DNA of 64,000 bases from Bettongia penicillata ogilbyi (Eukaryota > Chordata > Mammalia > Diprotodontia > Potoroidae): assembly GCA_023548195.1 (NCBI GenBank), contig JAJHZJ010000693.1:2047501-2111500 (forward strand), written 5' to 3'. The position numbers were made by a program, and so were the translations under genes. The first letter of the stretch is position 1, and each line of letters opens with the position of its first letter. The notes under the pieces were generated by a model, which saw nothing but the letters and a program-made list of their open reading frames with translations, searched no databases and was not told the DNA's origin. This document shows, piece after piece, positions 40,740-51,530 of this stretch.

Positions 40740-41360
40740 CCTTCCACCCCCAGCACCCCGCCCTCCTCCCCCAGGCTCCTTGAAAAGGTCAATCCATTCT
40801 TAGTAGGAAGGAGGGAAAGGTATTTGATGAGCTGCTCTATCAATGGGCTAATTTAGCTGATTACAGTGGAATCTTAGACTGCCTGAGACTGGGCCCAGGC
40901 CAGCAATGCATTAACTCTGCTGGTGTCTCCATGTCTCCATCACCCTCCACTGGGGACAAAAAGGGGGTGGTTAATTCCTGAAAACAAGCACCATCTGATG
41001 GGCTTTTATTAAGCCCTGTCCTTGTTTTATCAGGTGCTGGGTAAGAGGTTCCCTTCTGAAGCCAAGTGATTCTGCTTGCCCTCCTAGGCCTTTCTGGGGA
41101 GAATGGTGTGTTGGGAGAGATGCCAGGGCCCTCTTTGGGGGCTGGGCAGAAAGCCGAACTCTCTGTGCTGAGTCACTATGAAGTTATCATTTCTAGATTT
41201 TTCTCCAACTCCTCCGTGAACCTAAAATATAGTACCTGCAGTTCTACCATTAGGGATTCGTTTCTTTGGGTTAAAGCATCGGTGGTTGCAGACAGATGTC
41301 TTAGAGAAGCAAGAACTCTTGGAGGGATAGCACATTGAATTGCAAAGGAATTTCTCATTA
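40740..41360. other. unique sequence, candidate conserved non-coding element
   Basis: No repeat recognised for about 600 bases. Contains 'gggctaatttagctgattac' and 'caatgcattaactctgctgg', AT cores in G/C-richer context. Frames of 90 and 60 codons are not recognisable. Confidence 0.4.
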
Positions 41361-41369
41361 GAGCATAAA

Positions 41370-43200
41370 TAGCTGATATCTGAACTTTTCTTTCTCAATT
41401 CTCTGTGGATATGAGAGTTTTGTCAGAGAAAATATAATAAAATCACATTACACTGTCTGAAGACCAGCTATGTTACATTTCACTCTTTCATTAGGATTCT
41501 CTGCTACCCTGAAGGATATTGTGGGTACTTATAGTCTATGCAGATGACTCTACCCTCTAGTAATGGTGTTCTTTCAATTGTGGGGGTGGTGGTATTCTGA
41601 ACCTCCATTTCTATTTAGGTGCTAACAGCTGGATTAGCTTTTACAAAGGAATATTTACTTCCAGAGTTATAGTCACAAATATTAAAACTTATTCCCCAAC
41701 TTGGACTTATGTTTCCCCTTCCCATAATGCCTTGGTCTCTCAGGAGAGGATTATGTTCATAGCTTAGTTCCTATAGAGTTTTAAGTCCAAAAGTGAGGGA
41801 TGGGGCGGCACTTGAGTCCCAGACACCCTGGCTTCTCTGCTGGACTAGCTGGCTGTGACATCCCATCCAGAATCCTGGCTCCAAGGTCATCATGGCTCAA
41901 ACTCCTGAGTTCAGTGGTTCTGGTGGGGATCATCACCTGCATCTGAAACTGAAAAGGACAAATGATGTATCACAGAAACAAACACCCGCAGAACCAGAGT
42001 GAAAAAGAGGGAGTGGAGGGTAAGGAAGCCCTTCTCTCACCAGTTGGGTTCATGACTTCCATGCCCTGGGTGGATGTTTTCTTCACTTTCTGGTCACAGC
42101 AGGAAAGAGAATGACTTCCCATTTTCTCTATTTTTAAAGACAAAGTCTATTCTGGATAGGAGGCTAGTGTCTTCATGTTAAATCATCTGGGCATTCTCCA
42201 AATGACCCTTTACAATCTCCCTCTATTTGAAATTTGTTGTCCTGGTCAAACAGAAGAGGGTGCATTTTTCAAACTAAGTCCTTATCCCAAATTCAGGTTC
42301 TTGTCCCCATTTTAGAACCTGTGATCTCTGGGAAGACATAAGTGATGACTTCTTAACTTGCTTCTCAATGCCATATATCTGAACCTCAAAGTACCCTGTC
42401 ACAGCATCATATACAATCTCAATATACCAGTTAAAATCACTATTATCCCCCAATATTAAGGTTTGCAGATTCAACAAAATAAGTAACATTTTACAGAATT
42501 CACCAAATATCTCTGCTTGTTCAGCCTTAACTTTACAGGACCTTTCTCATCCTACAAAGCAAGGGAAAGAGCAGAAAACTAGTTTCTGCCTTGAACAGAC
42601 CAAGCTGTCCTAATTTTGGGGAACTCTTCCCACAAGGATTAAGGCCATGGGGTCATTTTGGCCTCTCCCCTTTCTTAGATGAAAAAATTATCCTAGATGA
42701 AAATTCCTCTAATGAATTCCTAAGTGTGTAAGATTATCCAAGTGGGGTCTGCGTACAAAGGGTCTCTTTCAACACAGGACACCTTCAATTATTCTGGGGT
42801 CTATCTATCCTAGATAAACCCCATAGCACCTTAGGCAACTTCCTGGGTGTCTTGTATTCCAAAGGAATAAATCCTCCCTATGGATCCTTGCTACCACCAG
42901 GGGAAACCCAAAGGAAATGTAAACTCACCCAACAACACAAGAAGTAGGCTTGCTTAGAGAAAGAGCAAAGAATACCAGCTGCTCATGGATTATGGCCAAA
43001 GGGATAGAACTCTAAGAAGTCAATTCAGTGTTTTGATTTTGGAAATGGTAAGCAGTCTGGCTCTCTTTCAAAAGAAATATAAATAATATTCAGTAGCAAC
43101 ATAGTGATTCCAGATTTCTTACATTAAGCTTATTATAACATATATGTATACTACACATAATGCAAAATTAATAAGCTTAATAATAATAAGATAATATAAG
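41370..43200. other. unassigned 1.8 kb
   Basis: No exon, SINE or LINE phrase recognised, which is notable beside the repeat-dense flanks. It may be unique DNA or an old element I do not know. The longest frame is 71 codons. Confidence 0.45.
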
Positions 43201-43209
43201 CTTCATAGC

Positions 43210-43445
43210 AGTAAAGATAGCTAGTAGATAGAGTGCCAGGCCAGGAGTCAGGAAGAGCCAAGTTCCCATCCTGCCTCAGACACTTACGAGCTGTGTGATC
43301 CTGAGTCAGTTACTTAATCTATGTTTTCCTCAGTTTCCTGATGGGGATAATGACAGCACCTACCTCCTAGGGTTGTTGCAAGGATCAATTGAAATAATAA
43401 TTATAAAGTGCTTTAGCACATAGTAGGTGCTACGTGTTATTTTTA
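43210..43445 (+). repeat. MIR/THER-type SINE
   Basis: 'agatagagtgccaggccagg', 'tgcctcagacacttacgagc', 'gataatgacagcacctacct', 'agcacatagtaggtgctacg' in plus order. Confidence 0.85.
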
Positions 43446-43449
43446 TATT

Positions 43450-43790
43450 TAGCTATTATTTGTATATATAACTAAATACATATATACAAAAATAATTATG
43501 TAATATTTAGTTATAGTTATTATGAATATTCATTTTACTGGTACTTATGCAGGACTCAATGGTACATAATGTGTTGGCATATAAATATTTAAGATTCAAT
43601 AATATAGAAAGTATCCGTGTTTAAACACTTAAGTTATCTGCAAATGAAAAGTTTACAAAATTTATTCACTGGAATTAAATACACAGAATTTAATAATGCA
43701 AAAAAATATTATTTAATTAATCATGCAATCAACGAATAAATTTTGTAAAATTATGCCAATGTAACTGATTTATGAGGGAACACAGAGCAG
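43450..43790. other. AT-rich, unassigned
   Basis: Mostly A/T with TATA-type runs at 43450-43520. No gene or named repeat. Confidence 0.5.
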
Positions 43791-44860
43791 GAAAAAAAAT
43801 TGACTATTTCCCCCCTCCCAAAAAAAATCACCAAATTTCCCTAAAAAACTTTTAGTCTAGAACCAAGGTTTCCTAGCAAAGAATCTCTGTAGGGATCCCT
43901 GCAAAACAAAGGCCCAATTTTATCTTAGACAAAGCCTTCTATGTGATACCTTGCTCTCACTACTTGAAGAATATGTTTGGTATATTTTTGCCCCTTTTAC
44001 CAAGGTTTCCCAGCATGGGAAGTTTGGGGGTGGTGACGTCTAGGCTCCCTCCAAAAGGCCCAGCTCCCACCAATGACATTCCCTTTGCTAGTAGGATTGA
44101 CCCTCTGACTCCGATTCCATTCAAACATTAAAAGTTGCATTTAAAAAATTAACCCCTGCCTATTTGCTGGGGACAACAAACTTCAAATGGCGGAAATCTG
44201 TAATGGGGCTTGGCTTGGGCACTCCTAGACTGCCCAATATGAAGACCAGTCTTTGAATGTCTGTTTAGCCAGAAAGGCTGGATCTTTCATACTGGCCAGA
44301 GGGAGACAGTCTCTCTCTTTTCCTGCCCAGTTTCATCCAGATAGTAAAGACCAGAGTTCACCCACATAAAGGGCACCAGAATCTGAATCTAGAGCAGGAG
44401 AATACCATGTCTACTATCTTTTACCTCTTCTTTGAGAAATGGGTCCAGAAGTGTTTGTTTCTCAGTTTCACATGCTGGCAGTGATTCCCCTGCAACTCAA
44501 CCCCAAATCTGAGCTACAGTAGCCTTAGAGCCAGGATTACAGGAGGGATGGTATGATCAGTCCAACAGAGAGACTGGGGATGTCAGGGAGCCTGGGACTT
44601 GAGCTTGGGGTCAGGGGTTAGGGGCTGGGACTGCATTTGTGCTCTATAGGAACTGAGCTAAGCCATCTGTATATTTGTTGTTAGACCTTTGGAAAGAAAT
44701 ACTCTTTTATAAATGCTCTTAGCTGACTGTTAGTGGTTAAATGGAACCAGAGTGTAGGAGACCATCCCCCTACAGTAGGATAGAACACCATTGACTGGGG
44801 ATAAAGCCATTTACAGAGAGCCTAGAGACCCTCAACCCCTTTAAGGGTACCAGAGAGGTA
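43790..44860. other. unassigned 1.07 kb
   Basis: No repeat named with confidence. 'ccaaggtttcctagca' near 43864 and 'ccaaggtttcccagca' near 44000 are similar phrases 136 bases apart. The part at 44130-44230 with 'aaatggcggaaatctg' looks unique. Confidence 0.4.
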
Positions 44861-44967
44861 TACACACATACTGTACATATGTACACATACACACACATGC
44901 ACACAACACATAGATACACATATATGTGTGTTTTATATAGGTAGGTAGGTATATGTATATACACATA
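44860..44967. repeat. (CA)n/(TA)n/(GGTA)n microsatellite, left of LTR
   Basis: CACA, CATA and TAGG units. It continues in kind at 45640-45725 on the other side of the LTR. Confidence 0.9.
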
Positions 44968-45639
44968 TGTGAAAGGATTATTTCTCTCCTATATTAATAA
45001 CCAATTATTAATTGAGGTTAAGGTTTTCCCCTTCTATTTCCTTATTCAAAACCCAGTCTCTTAAGGACATTTCTGACCTTGCCCCCAGATTTGCCCCAAC
45101 TCAACCATCTTATCTAAGTGGAATTCGTATCCCACCATTGTTTATTGTTCATTGGCTGGGTAAAGGATAGATGCTTTTATACAGATTGGCTCAGGACAAA
45201 GAGTGGTCTGGCTTGAGATGAGTCTCTCTTTGTCCATGAGTTACATAATCAAAGTCATGTGCCCAACCCCTCATTAGAATAAGTCTACCTCTCATTATAA
45301 TATTCATTCTCTCATTAATTATTAACAAATCAGAGTTGATGTTTCTCTGTTGGGAACATTCAGTCTTCTAAGGGCATATAAGCGTTGATTGGCCTCTATA
45401 AGTTGACTATCTTTGGTTTATGACAGAAAGTCAAATGACCATCATTTAAAAAATTATCTTCAAGTCGTTATTAATAAAACTTTATTATTAGCTTTATTAA
45501 ATTAAAATTATTAAAAAAATTAATTTTTTATTAAAAATTTTATTAAAAAAATTAAAAAATCATTAAAATGATTAAAAATCATATTAAAATATGATTACTA
45601 ATTACCCAGAATTGTGTCTCTCTCTGATTTTTTATGTCA
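44968..45639 (+). mobile_element. probable solo LTR
   Basis: About 672 bases beginning TGTGAAAGG and ending TTATGTCA, with direct 'cata' on both sides (6 bases with one mismatch: 'cacata' and 'catata'). Inside, in LTR order, are a 'catataagcg' TATA-like site near 45378, an 'aataaa' near 45474 and a 'gtgtctctctctg' segment before the end. No gag, pol or env sequence is nearby, so recombination would have left one LTR. The microsatellite flank weakens the target-duplication argument. Confidence 0.6.
45480..45600. repeat. AT-rich expansion inside the LTR
   Basis: 'ttattaaa' and 'attaaaaa' units with short palindromes such as 'catattaaaatatg', just after the LTR's polyadenylation-type signal. 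Confidence 0.85.
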
Positions 45640-45725
45640 CATATACACATGTATATATTATATATATACATGTATATGTATGTTTATATACACGTGTATA
45701 TTTTATATATATGTTACATGTGTGT
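45640..45725. repeat. (TA)n/(CA)n microsatellite, right of LTR
   Basis: Same composition as 44860-44967. The LTR seems to have landed in one tract. Confidence 0.9.
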
Positions 45726-45974
45726 GCCTGCACTAAACACATGCCAGTTATTATGACTTGCTATTACTAATGCACTATCGGAATGTGACGTGCCATCCTC
45801 ATCGTAATTATTTCTGCCACAAATGCCTGCTGAATTGAATGATTGGAAATGTAGTTCAGTCCCTTCATTTTATAAGGGAAGAGTCCAAAGACCAGAGGAC
45901 GTGGAAACTGTTGGCTGTAATTCTGTTCCGATTGCCCAGTATATTGCCTGAAACATGGTATATGCTTGATAATT

Positions 45975-46232
45975 AGAATAGCTAACATTTCTCTAAGATT
46001 TTAATTGCAAAGTATTTTAAAAATATATCTTATTTCATCCTCACAATAATTTTTGAAGGTAGGGGCTATTATTACCTTAATTTTGCAGATGAGGAAACTG
46101 AGGTAGACTATGGTTAAGTGACTTGTCAAGGGTCACAAAGCTAAGAAATATCTGAGGGAGGATGTGAACACAAGTCTTCCTGACTCCAGGTCTGGTACCT
46201 TTACTTACCGGGTCATCTAGCTGCCTTTATCA
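45975..46232 (-). repeat. MIR/THER-type SINE, near full length
   Basis: 'gaatagctaacatttctcta', 'tttcatcctcacaataattt', 'gcagatgaggaaactgaggt', 'gacttgtcaagggtcacaaa', ending 'catctagctgcc'. Confidence 0.85.
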
Positions 46233-46264
46233 TCAGTGGACAGTGTTTCTCTTTCTTTTTTTGA

Positions 46265-46395
46265 AAAGACCAAGGGAAAGATACCATTTTAATTTTTTTC
46301 TTTTCAAAATGTTTTAATTTTATTTTTTCTCATTACGTGTAAAGCACTTTTTAATATTTTAAAAAATAATTTGTGAGTTCCAAATGATACACCTG
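46265..46395 (-). repeat. L1 3' UTR end
   Basis: T-rich run, 'ctcattacgtgtaaagcact' and 'ttgtgagttccaaatgatac' are the reversed L1 end, as at 15040-15110. Confidence 0.75.
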
Positions 46396-46397
46396 GC

Positions 46398-46955
46398 ACC
46401 ATGCTAGATGGTAGGAATACTTTTGTTTGGCACATTGAAAGATATAAAGAATCCAGAGGAAAACAGCAAGATGATAAAGGGTCTTGAGACCATGCTGTCT
46501 GTACCCTACTTGAAGAAACTGAAGAAAATGAGGTGAAAGTGATGGAAAACCATGAGAGCTCTCTTCAGATGTCTGAAGGGCCACCACAAGAAAGAAGCAT
46601 TAGCCTTGCTCAGCCTGGTCCCAGAAAACAGAACTAGAAGCAATAGGCATAAGTTACAAAGCAGTAAACTGGAGTTTGGTGTAAGGGGAGAAGAACTAAG
46701 CAATTTCCTAATGGAGCTGTCCAACGTGATGTGGACCAAGTCGGTAGGGAGTGGGATCCCCCTCACCGGAAGCCTCCAAGCAAAGCTTAGGATGACCAGT
46801 TCATTTATCATATATGATGTAGTCACCAATGGAATGAAACAGGGCTGTATGCTTGCTCCCATGCTTTTTAGCCCATGATGTTTTCAGCCATGATGTAGGT
46901 AATATTCATGCTTGGGTACAAGTTGGAATATATGACCTCTAAAGTCAATTCAATT
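46398..46955 (+). repeat. L3/CR1-type LINE 3' end
   Basis: 'gggtcttgagaccatgctgt', 'cttcagatgtctgaagggcc', 'ggagctgtccaacgtgatgt', 'ccggaagcctccaagcaaag', 'gcttgggtacaagttggaat', 'atgacctctaaagtc' follow the L3/CR1 terminal order. It is interrupted at 46823-46889 by a piece of RTE. Confidence 0.8.
46823..46889 (+). repeat. 67-base internal RTE reverse transcriptase fragment
   Basis: With the adjacent bases it reads 'VTNGMKQGCMLAPMLFS', the RTE reverse transcriptase block just before the FADD motif. It aligns to 39489-39556 of the large RTE. 'atgatgtag' at 46814-46822 is repeated at 46890-46898. It carries neither end of an RTE. Confidence 0.85.
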
Positions 46956-47190
46956 CAACAAAGATCTGGACCTTTCATAGAGGGGTGGTGAGAGGGGAAC
47001 ACTTTTCATAGTGAAACATACACTCTAGTTCCTTCAGTGACACAGGAAACTTCCAGTTGTTCCTCAATGCTTTGGTTACCTCCTGATAATTAGCAACTGA
47101 GAGTTGGAGAGACAAACTCTTCTTGAAGAACTTCCTTCTCAGTGAATTAGGAGAAATAATTCCACCCTCTTTTGGATCCTTCTGCCTTGG

Positions 47191-47193
<3 letters not shown>

Positions 47194-47255
<62 letters not shown>
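47194..47255. repeat. (CT)31 microsatellite
   Basis: Sixty-two bases of perfect CT. The Ser-Leu and Arg-Glu repeat frames across it are artefacts. Confidence 0.98.
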
Positions 47256-47259
<4 letters not shown>

Positions 47260-47319
47260 TTTCAAAGACTTCTTATTCAACATATGCACTTATTAGTCTA
47301 TTAAATCAGTATGAATCAA

Positions 47320-47425
47320 AAGATCATGAGGTAAATCTGGTCTCAGACATTTGACACTTATTAGCTATGTGACCCTGGGCAAGTCACTTAACCCTGATTG
47401 CCTAACAACAAACAAACAAAAAGAA
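47320..47425 (+). repeat. poly(A)-type SINE, 5'-truncated
   Basis: 'aaatctggtctcagacattt', 'gaccctgggcaagtcactta', 'accctgattgcctaa', then 'caacaaacaaacaaaaag' as the A-rich tail. Confidence 0.8.
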
Positions 47426-47504
47426 AGATCATGAAGTATAGTGGATGGAGTACTAGAATGAGTCAGGAATAGTAATAAAATATGAACTGTTAGAATTTAT
47501 ATAC

Positions 47505-47560
47505 TTCTATATATATATATACACTATATACTTATACATATATACTATATACTTATATAC
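47505..47560. repeat. (TA)n / TATAC microsatellite
   Basis: TATATA and ACTTATA units. Confidence 0.85.
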
Positions 47561-47579
47561 TTCTTCAACCTTGGGAGTC

Positions 47580-48328
47580 TCTTAAAACACATTATGTCCC
47601 TTGGACTCCTAGGTCAGAGTGATACAGTCTGGGGAGATTTCAGAGAAGCAGTTGGTGATGGGAAGAATGGACTTGTCCAGGTGAATGTGAGACTAGAACT
47701 TCAGGATCTGGACGCCTTATTCTGCCCTTCTGTCTCCTTTCCTGAGTGAGCACAGGTACATGTCTTGTAATCTCAGGTAGATTGTGAAGAAGAACAGGAG
47801 AGGGTCAAGCACAGGACTCATCCAGTTAATTGATTATCTTTGCTACGGATGAAATGAAAAAAAAAGTCCTGTCCTGAAGAACGTGACATTCTATTGAGAG
47901 GTCCCTTCCAACTCTAAGATTTTATGATCCTATGATCCTGACAATTTATGACTTCCCATCATTCTCAAGGATGATAAATTGATGGTTATTATTGTAGGAA
48001 ACCCCAAGAAGGTGGTGGTGGGGGAATTATCTGGGTGTCTTATCTTGCATTACTCTAAGGAAACCCCGGTGCTTTTCAGGGCCTTGCTGTCCCATTGATG
48101 AACCATCACATTTAAATTTGAGTTATAAAGGTGGCTCTTGCCAGTTGGCTGAACAAGATGCCTTTGACTGCATTGGGAATGCATATCATCATTGAACCAT
48201 GGACTTTAAATTGAAGAAAACCTGGGTCTTAATCCAGCCTACATGGTTTTTGGTTTCTTTTCTTTTTCTCTTTTTGAAAAGAATAAGAGGAAAAGACCCT
48301 TTATATTTCCATATGGGTCATGTTAAGG

Positions 48329-48330
<2 letters not shown>
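47580..48330. other. unassigned sequence
   Basis: A L3/MIR3-type 3' phrase ('gtcccttccaactctaagat') lies near 47901. The rest is unassigned, with no coding frame. Confidence 0.45.

Positions 48331-48332
<2 letters not shown>

Positions 48333-48397
<65 letters not shown>
48333..48397. repeat. compound (TA)n(GA)n microsatellite
   Basis: About 17 TA units lead directly into about 15 GA units. Confidence 0.98.
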
Positions 48398-48399
<2 letters not shown>

Positions 48400-49040
48400 T
48401 GAACTCTTATTTTAGGCAGGAGTCTCATTAGAGTGGCCTGGAAAAGGTTAGCCAATTTACAGACTATACATCTTAATCTCCCCTCAATAACAGGGGCAGC
48501 ATGCCAACTTGGAAGGTGGGGTGAGGGAGATGGGGAGAAAGTTTGGGCCAGCGGAACCTGGCTCCACGCCAAAGAATGAGCCAACTTGATTGTGCCTTCT
48601 TTTCATTTTCCTGACTGCTACCCCTCGTTAGCACCATATATATTGATTCAGAGAAGTGGGGGGGCGTGCCTCTCCCTAACAGCTCCAGGAAATGGGAGAC
48701 CAGGAGGAACTGTTGAGATCAGCCATCCTCATTGGAAACACCATTCCCTGCAGGTGCACTGGAGATCAGTTTCCTTTGAAGAGGTGCAAGGGAGGAAAGA
48801 GGATGTGTTGACTTAGAGGAGTCCGGTAGGCAGGGGGATAGTTTCTCACCTGTTGCCATCTGGTTTCCATCCATACCGGCAGCTTCCAGTTAATCTCATT
48901 TTTGGAAAATGGATGGACTGAGGATAAGGGTCCTCAATTCCATCCTGTTATCTATCTTAGATATACCACTAACACTGGCCTTGAAAGGAAAAGTACTGAA
49001 ACTAGGTTTAAATCAATGGAAAACTAGATTTGAATTTGGT
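48400..49040. other. mostly unique sequence
   Basis: No repeat named. Scattered CpGs occur near 48551, 48567, 48624 and 48665. The 76-codon plus frame (48586-48816) has no domain. Confidence 0.4.
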
Positions 49041-49044
49041 GTTG

Positions 49045-49300
49045 AGGTGGCTAATTGGTGGGATGGATAGAGTGTGTAACATGGAGTCACAAAGACCTGA
49101 GTTTAAATCCTGTCTCAGACACCTACTAGCTGTGTGACCCCAGGCAAGTCACTTGACCTCTATTTGCCTCAGAGTCCCCATCTGCAAAATAGGAATAGTA
49201 ATAGTACTTTCCTCCTGGGGTTGGTGTGAGGATCAGACACATATATAAAGTGCGTTGCAAACCTTAAACTAATATGTAAGGATAGTTAACATTTATATTT
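49045..49300 (+). repeat. MIR/THER-type SINE, near full length
   Basis: 'aggtggctaattggtgggat' head, 'gaccccaggcaagtcacttg', 'ataggaatagtaatagtact', 'gatagttaacatttatattt' tail. Confidence 0.85.
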
Positions 49301-49555
49301 TGTTGTTTTTTCATCATTTTCAGTTGTCTCTGACTCTTCATAACCCCATTTAGGATTTCTGTGGCAAAGATACTGGAGTGGTTTGCCAATTCCTTCTCCA
49401 GCTCATTTTACAGATGAGGAAACTGAGTTAAAGTTAAGTGATTTGTCCAGGGTTACATAACTATTAAGTGTCTGAGGCCAGATTTGAACTCAGGAAGGTG
49501 TCTTCCTTGACTCCCAGCCCAGAGCTCTGTGCACCATGGCACCACTTAGCCCCAC
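49301..49555 (-). repeat. Mar-1-like SINE
   Basis: 'tgttgttttttcatcatttt', 'cagttgtctctgactcttca', 'gatactggagtggtttgcca', ending 'catggcaccacttagcccc'. Tail to tail with the preceding SINE. Confidence 0.9.
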
Positions 49556-49596
<41 letters not shown>

Positions 49597-49760
49597 TGTG
49601 TATAGTATACACAATACACACACAATATTATACACACGTACATATATATACATACACACATATGTACGCAAATGTGTGTATATATATGTATGTGTGTATA
49701 TATATATAATATGTAGATGTGTGTAGATACATATACACACATATATATGTGTATGCACAG
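49556..49760. repeat. (TG)n/(CA)n/(TA)n microsatellite with palindrome
   Basis: (TG)14 near 49564-49592, then 'gttgtgtatagtatacacaa' (an imperfect palindrome), then CACA and TATA runs. Tyr/His/Thr-rich frames across it are artefacts. Confidence 0.95.
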
Positions 49761-49774
49761 ACAAACCTATGTAT

Positions 49775-50000
49775 ATAGTATTTCCTCTGTGCCAGGCACA
49801 TTCATTTGATCCTTACAACAACCCTAGGAGATAGATGTTACTATTGCTCCCATTTTACAGATGAGAAAACGAGGCTGACAGAGATAAAGTGACTTGCCTG
49901 GGATTATGCAGCTAGTAAGTATTAGAGGCTGGGTTTGAACTCAGGTCTTCCTGAGTCCAGACCTGACAATTTATCTACTATGCCACCTAGCTAATCACTG
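49775..50000 (-). repeat. MIR/THER-type SINE
   Basis: 'ctgtgccaggcacattcatt', 'gatccttacaacaaccctag', 'cccattttacagatgagaaa', 'tatgccacctagcta' at the head end. Confidence 0.85.
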
Positions 50001-50094
50001 TTGTGAGAAAAGCATTTTATAAACCTTAAAGACATTTGTCTTTGATTTGCTATTGCATCCCCCTGGCAAATGAAAGTATTTAATTAGAGGGCAC

Positions 50095-50545
50095 TTATGG
50101 TTCCTTCCAGCTCTGACATTCCATATTCTATGTTCTACCTTCCTATATCCCAAGACGTTTTTATCTCTGATGTTCCATATTCTCTGTTTTAACATCTTGT
50201 GTTCCAGGGTCCTTTCCAGCTCTGACATCCTGTATCGTATATTCTAACTTCCTGTATTTCAAGATGTTTTTAGCACTGTCTGATGTTCTGTGTCCTCTGT
50301 TCTAACAGTCTATATTCTAAGGTGAGGTTCTCTATCCTTCCACTCTATCCATATTCCCAGTGCCCCTCCAGTACTATCATTCTCCATTTTTAAGGTCTCT
50401 CCCAACTCTGACAATTTTGGTGGTTTGTACTAAGTTCTTTCTTGGTTCTGATGTTGCATGGTCTATTTTTTAGACTTCCATATGATTCTGTAGTCTAACC
50501 TTCTATTTTTCCTTTTCTGGCTCTGACCTTTTCTGACCATAAGGT
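50095..50545. repeat. degenerate minisatellite, about 110-base period
   Basis: 'ggttccttccagctctgaca' at 50099 and 'ggtcctttccagctctgaca' at 50208 open two similar long units. Each holds shorter units with 'tgatgttc', 'ttctaac' and 'ttctatg' phrases. The sequence resembles the MIR3 3' end multiplied. It decays toward 50545. Confidence 0.75.
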
Positions 50546-50835
50546 TTCAGAATGTTCAAAGGTCCAAGTATCTTAGTGTCCTCAAAGCCAAGATTGATAG
50601 TGTCAGAGACAATGCAGTGTCTGAAAGAGTCCCTGGTTCTGGTGCTTTCCATGGACCATGGTACAGATTGAGGGATCAAGAAGAGGTCATGTCTGAGTCA
50701 TGGAGCAATTAAAGAGCCCAAAGGAACACAAGGGCACTGGTGTTTTGGGACCAATTGTTTTCCTGCTTTGGTGCACAAGTCCTTTTCTAATGCCACTCTC
50801 TAAGACTGGATTCCACCTTAGGAATGGACAAAAAG
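50545..50835. other. unassigned sequence
   Basis: No repeat or gene recognised. Short overlapping frames on both strands only. Confidence 0.45.
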
Positions 50836-51020
50836 GGACAGGAGATCTAGAGCTGGTCATCTGGTCCTGCCCTGTCATTTTACAGATGAGGAAACTGAGG
50901 CTTAGAGAGTCAAAGTGATTTGCCCAGGTTACATAGGCAGCGAGTAGCAGAACTTGGATTTGAACTCTGGTTTTTTACCTCCTAATCCAGAGCTTTTCTA
51001 CTGTACCATGAGGCACCTTC
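50835..51020 (-). repeat. MIR3-like SINE
   Basis: 'gagatctagagctggtcatc', 'ttttacagatgaggaaactg', 'gatttgcccaggttacatag', 'ctactgtaccatgaggcacc'. Confidence 0.8.
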
Positions 51021-51109
51021 TTTCACAATTTCTCTGTATTCTAGAGTAGGGGAAATTAAAGCAGCAAATAGATAAGGGCCAGATCCCAGACTACATGTCA
51101 AATTCTTGA

Positions 51110-51530
51110 ATGATTGATTTTAAAGCTGGAAAAAGGTTCCTGAGAGGATCTCAGCTGTTCCTTGGGGCAGGTAGGCAGTGCAGTACGTGAAGTGCTGGAC
51201 TTGGAGTTGAGGATTTAATTTTAAATCTGGCCTTAGGCACTTACTAGCTGTATGACCCTGGGCAAGTCATTTCACCCTGTTTGCCTCAGTTTCCTTAGCT
51301 GGAAAATGAGCTGGAGAAGGAAATGGCAAACCACTCTGGTATCTCTGTTGGGAAAACCCCACAAAGAGTGAAACTCAATTAAATAAAAATAATAGAATCT
51401 TTTCCTTTAAAGATGAGGAAACTGAGGTCTAGAGAGTCAATAAGGATATTAAGAAGCAAATCTTAACCTTGACTCCTGGCCTTTTGACTCAAGGTCTGTA
51501 GTTCTTTCCACTACATCACACAATCTCACA
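51110..51530 (-). repeat. MIR3-like SINE split by Mar-1
   Basis: 'gattttaaagctggaaaaag' (left, to 51165) and 'tttaaagatgaggaaactga' (right, 51395-51530) are adjacent in MIR3. Confidence 0.7.
51165..51395 (+). repeat. Mar-1-like SINE nested in MIR3
   Basis: 'aggtaggcagtgcagtacgt' head, 'cctgggcaagtcatttcacc', 'gctggagaaggaaatggcaa', tail 'acaaagagtgaaactcaatt' (shortened Bov-B-type tail). Confidence 0.85.

Noticed and set aside
41370..44860. An endogenous retrovirus between 41.4 and 44.9 kb
   Set aside because: No gag, protease, pol or env similarity and no paired LTRs; only short similar phrases near 43864 and 44000.
46975..47354. 104-codon and 60-codon frames with Arg-Glu or Ser-Leu repeats
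   Set aside because: Translations of the (CT)31 microsatellite.
49464..49764. Tyr/His/Thr-rich frames of 69 and 92 codons
   Set aside because: Translations of the TG/CA/TA microsatellite.
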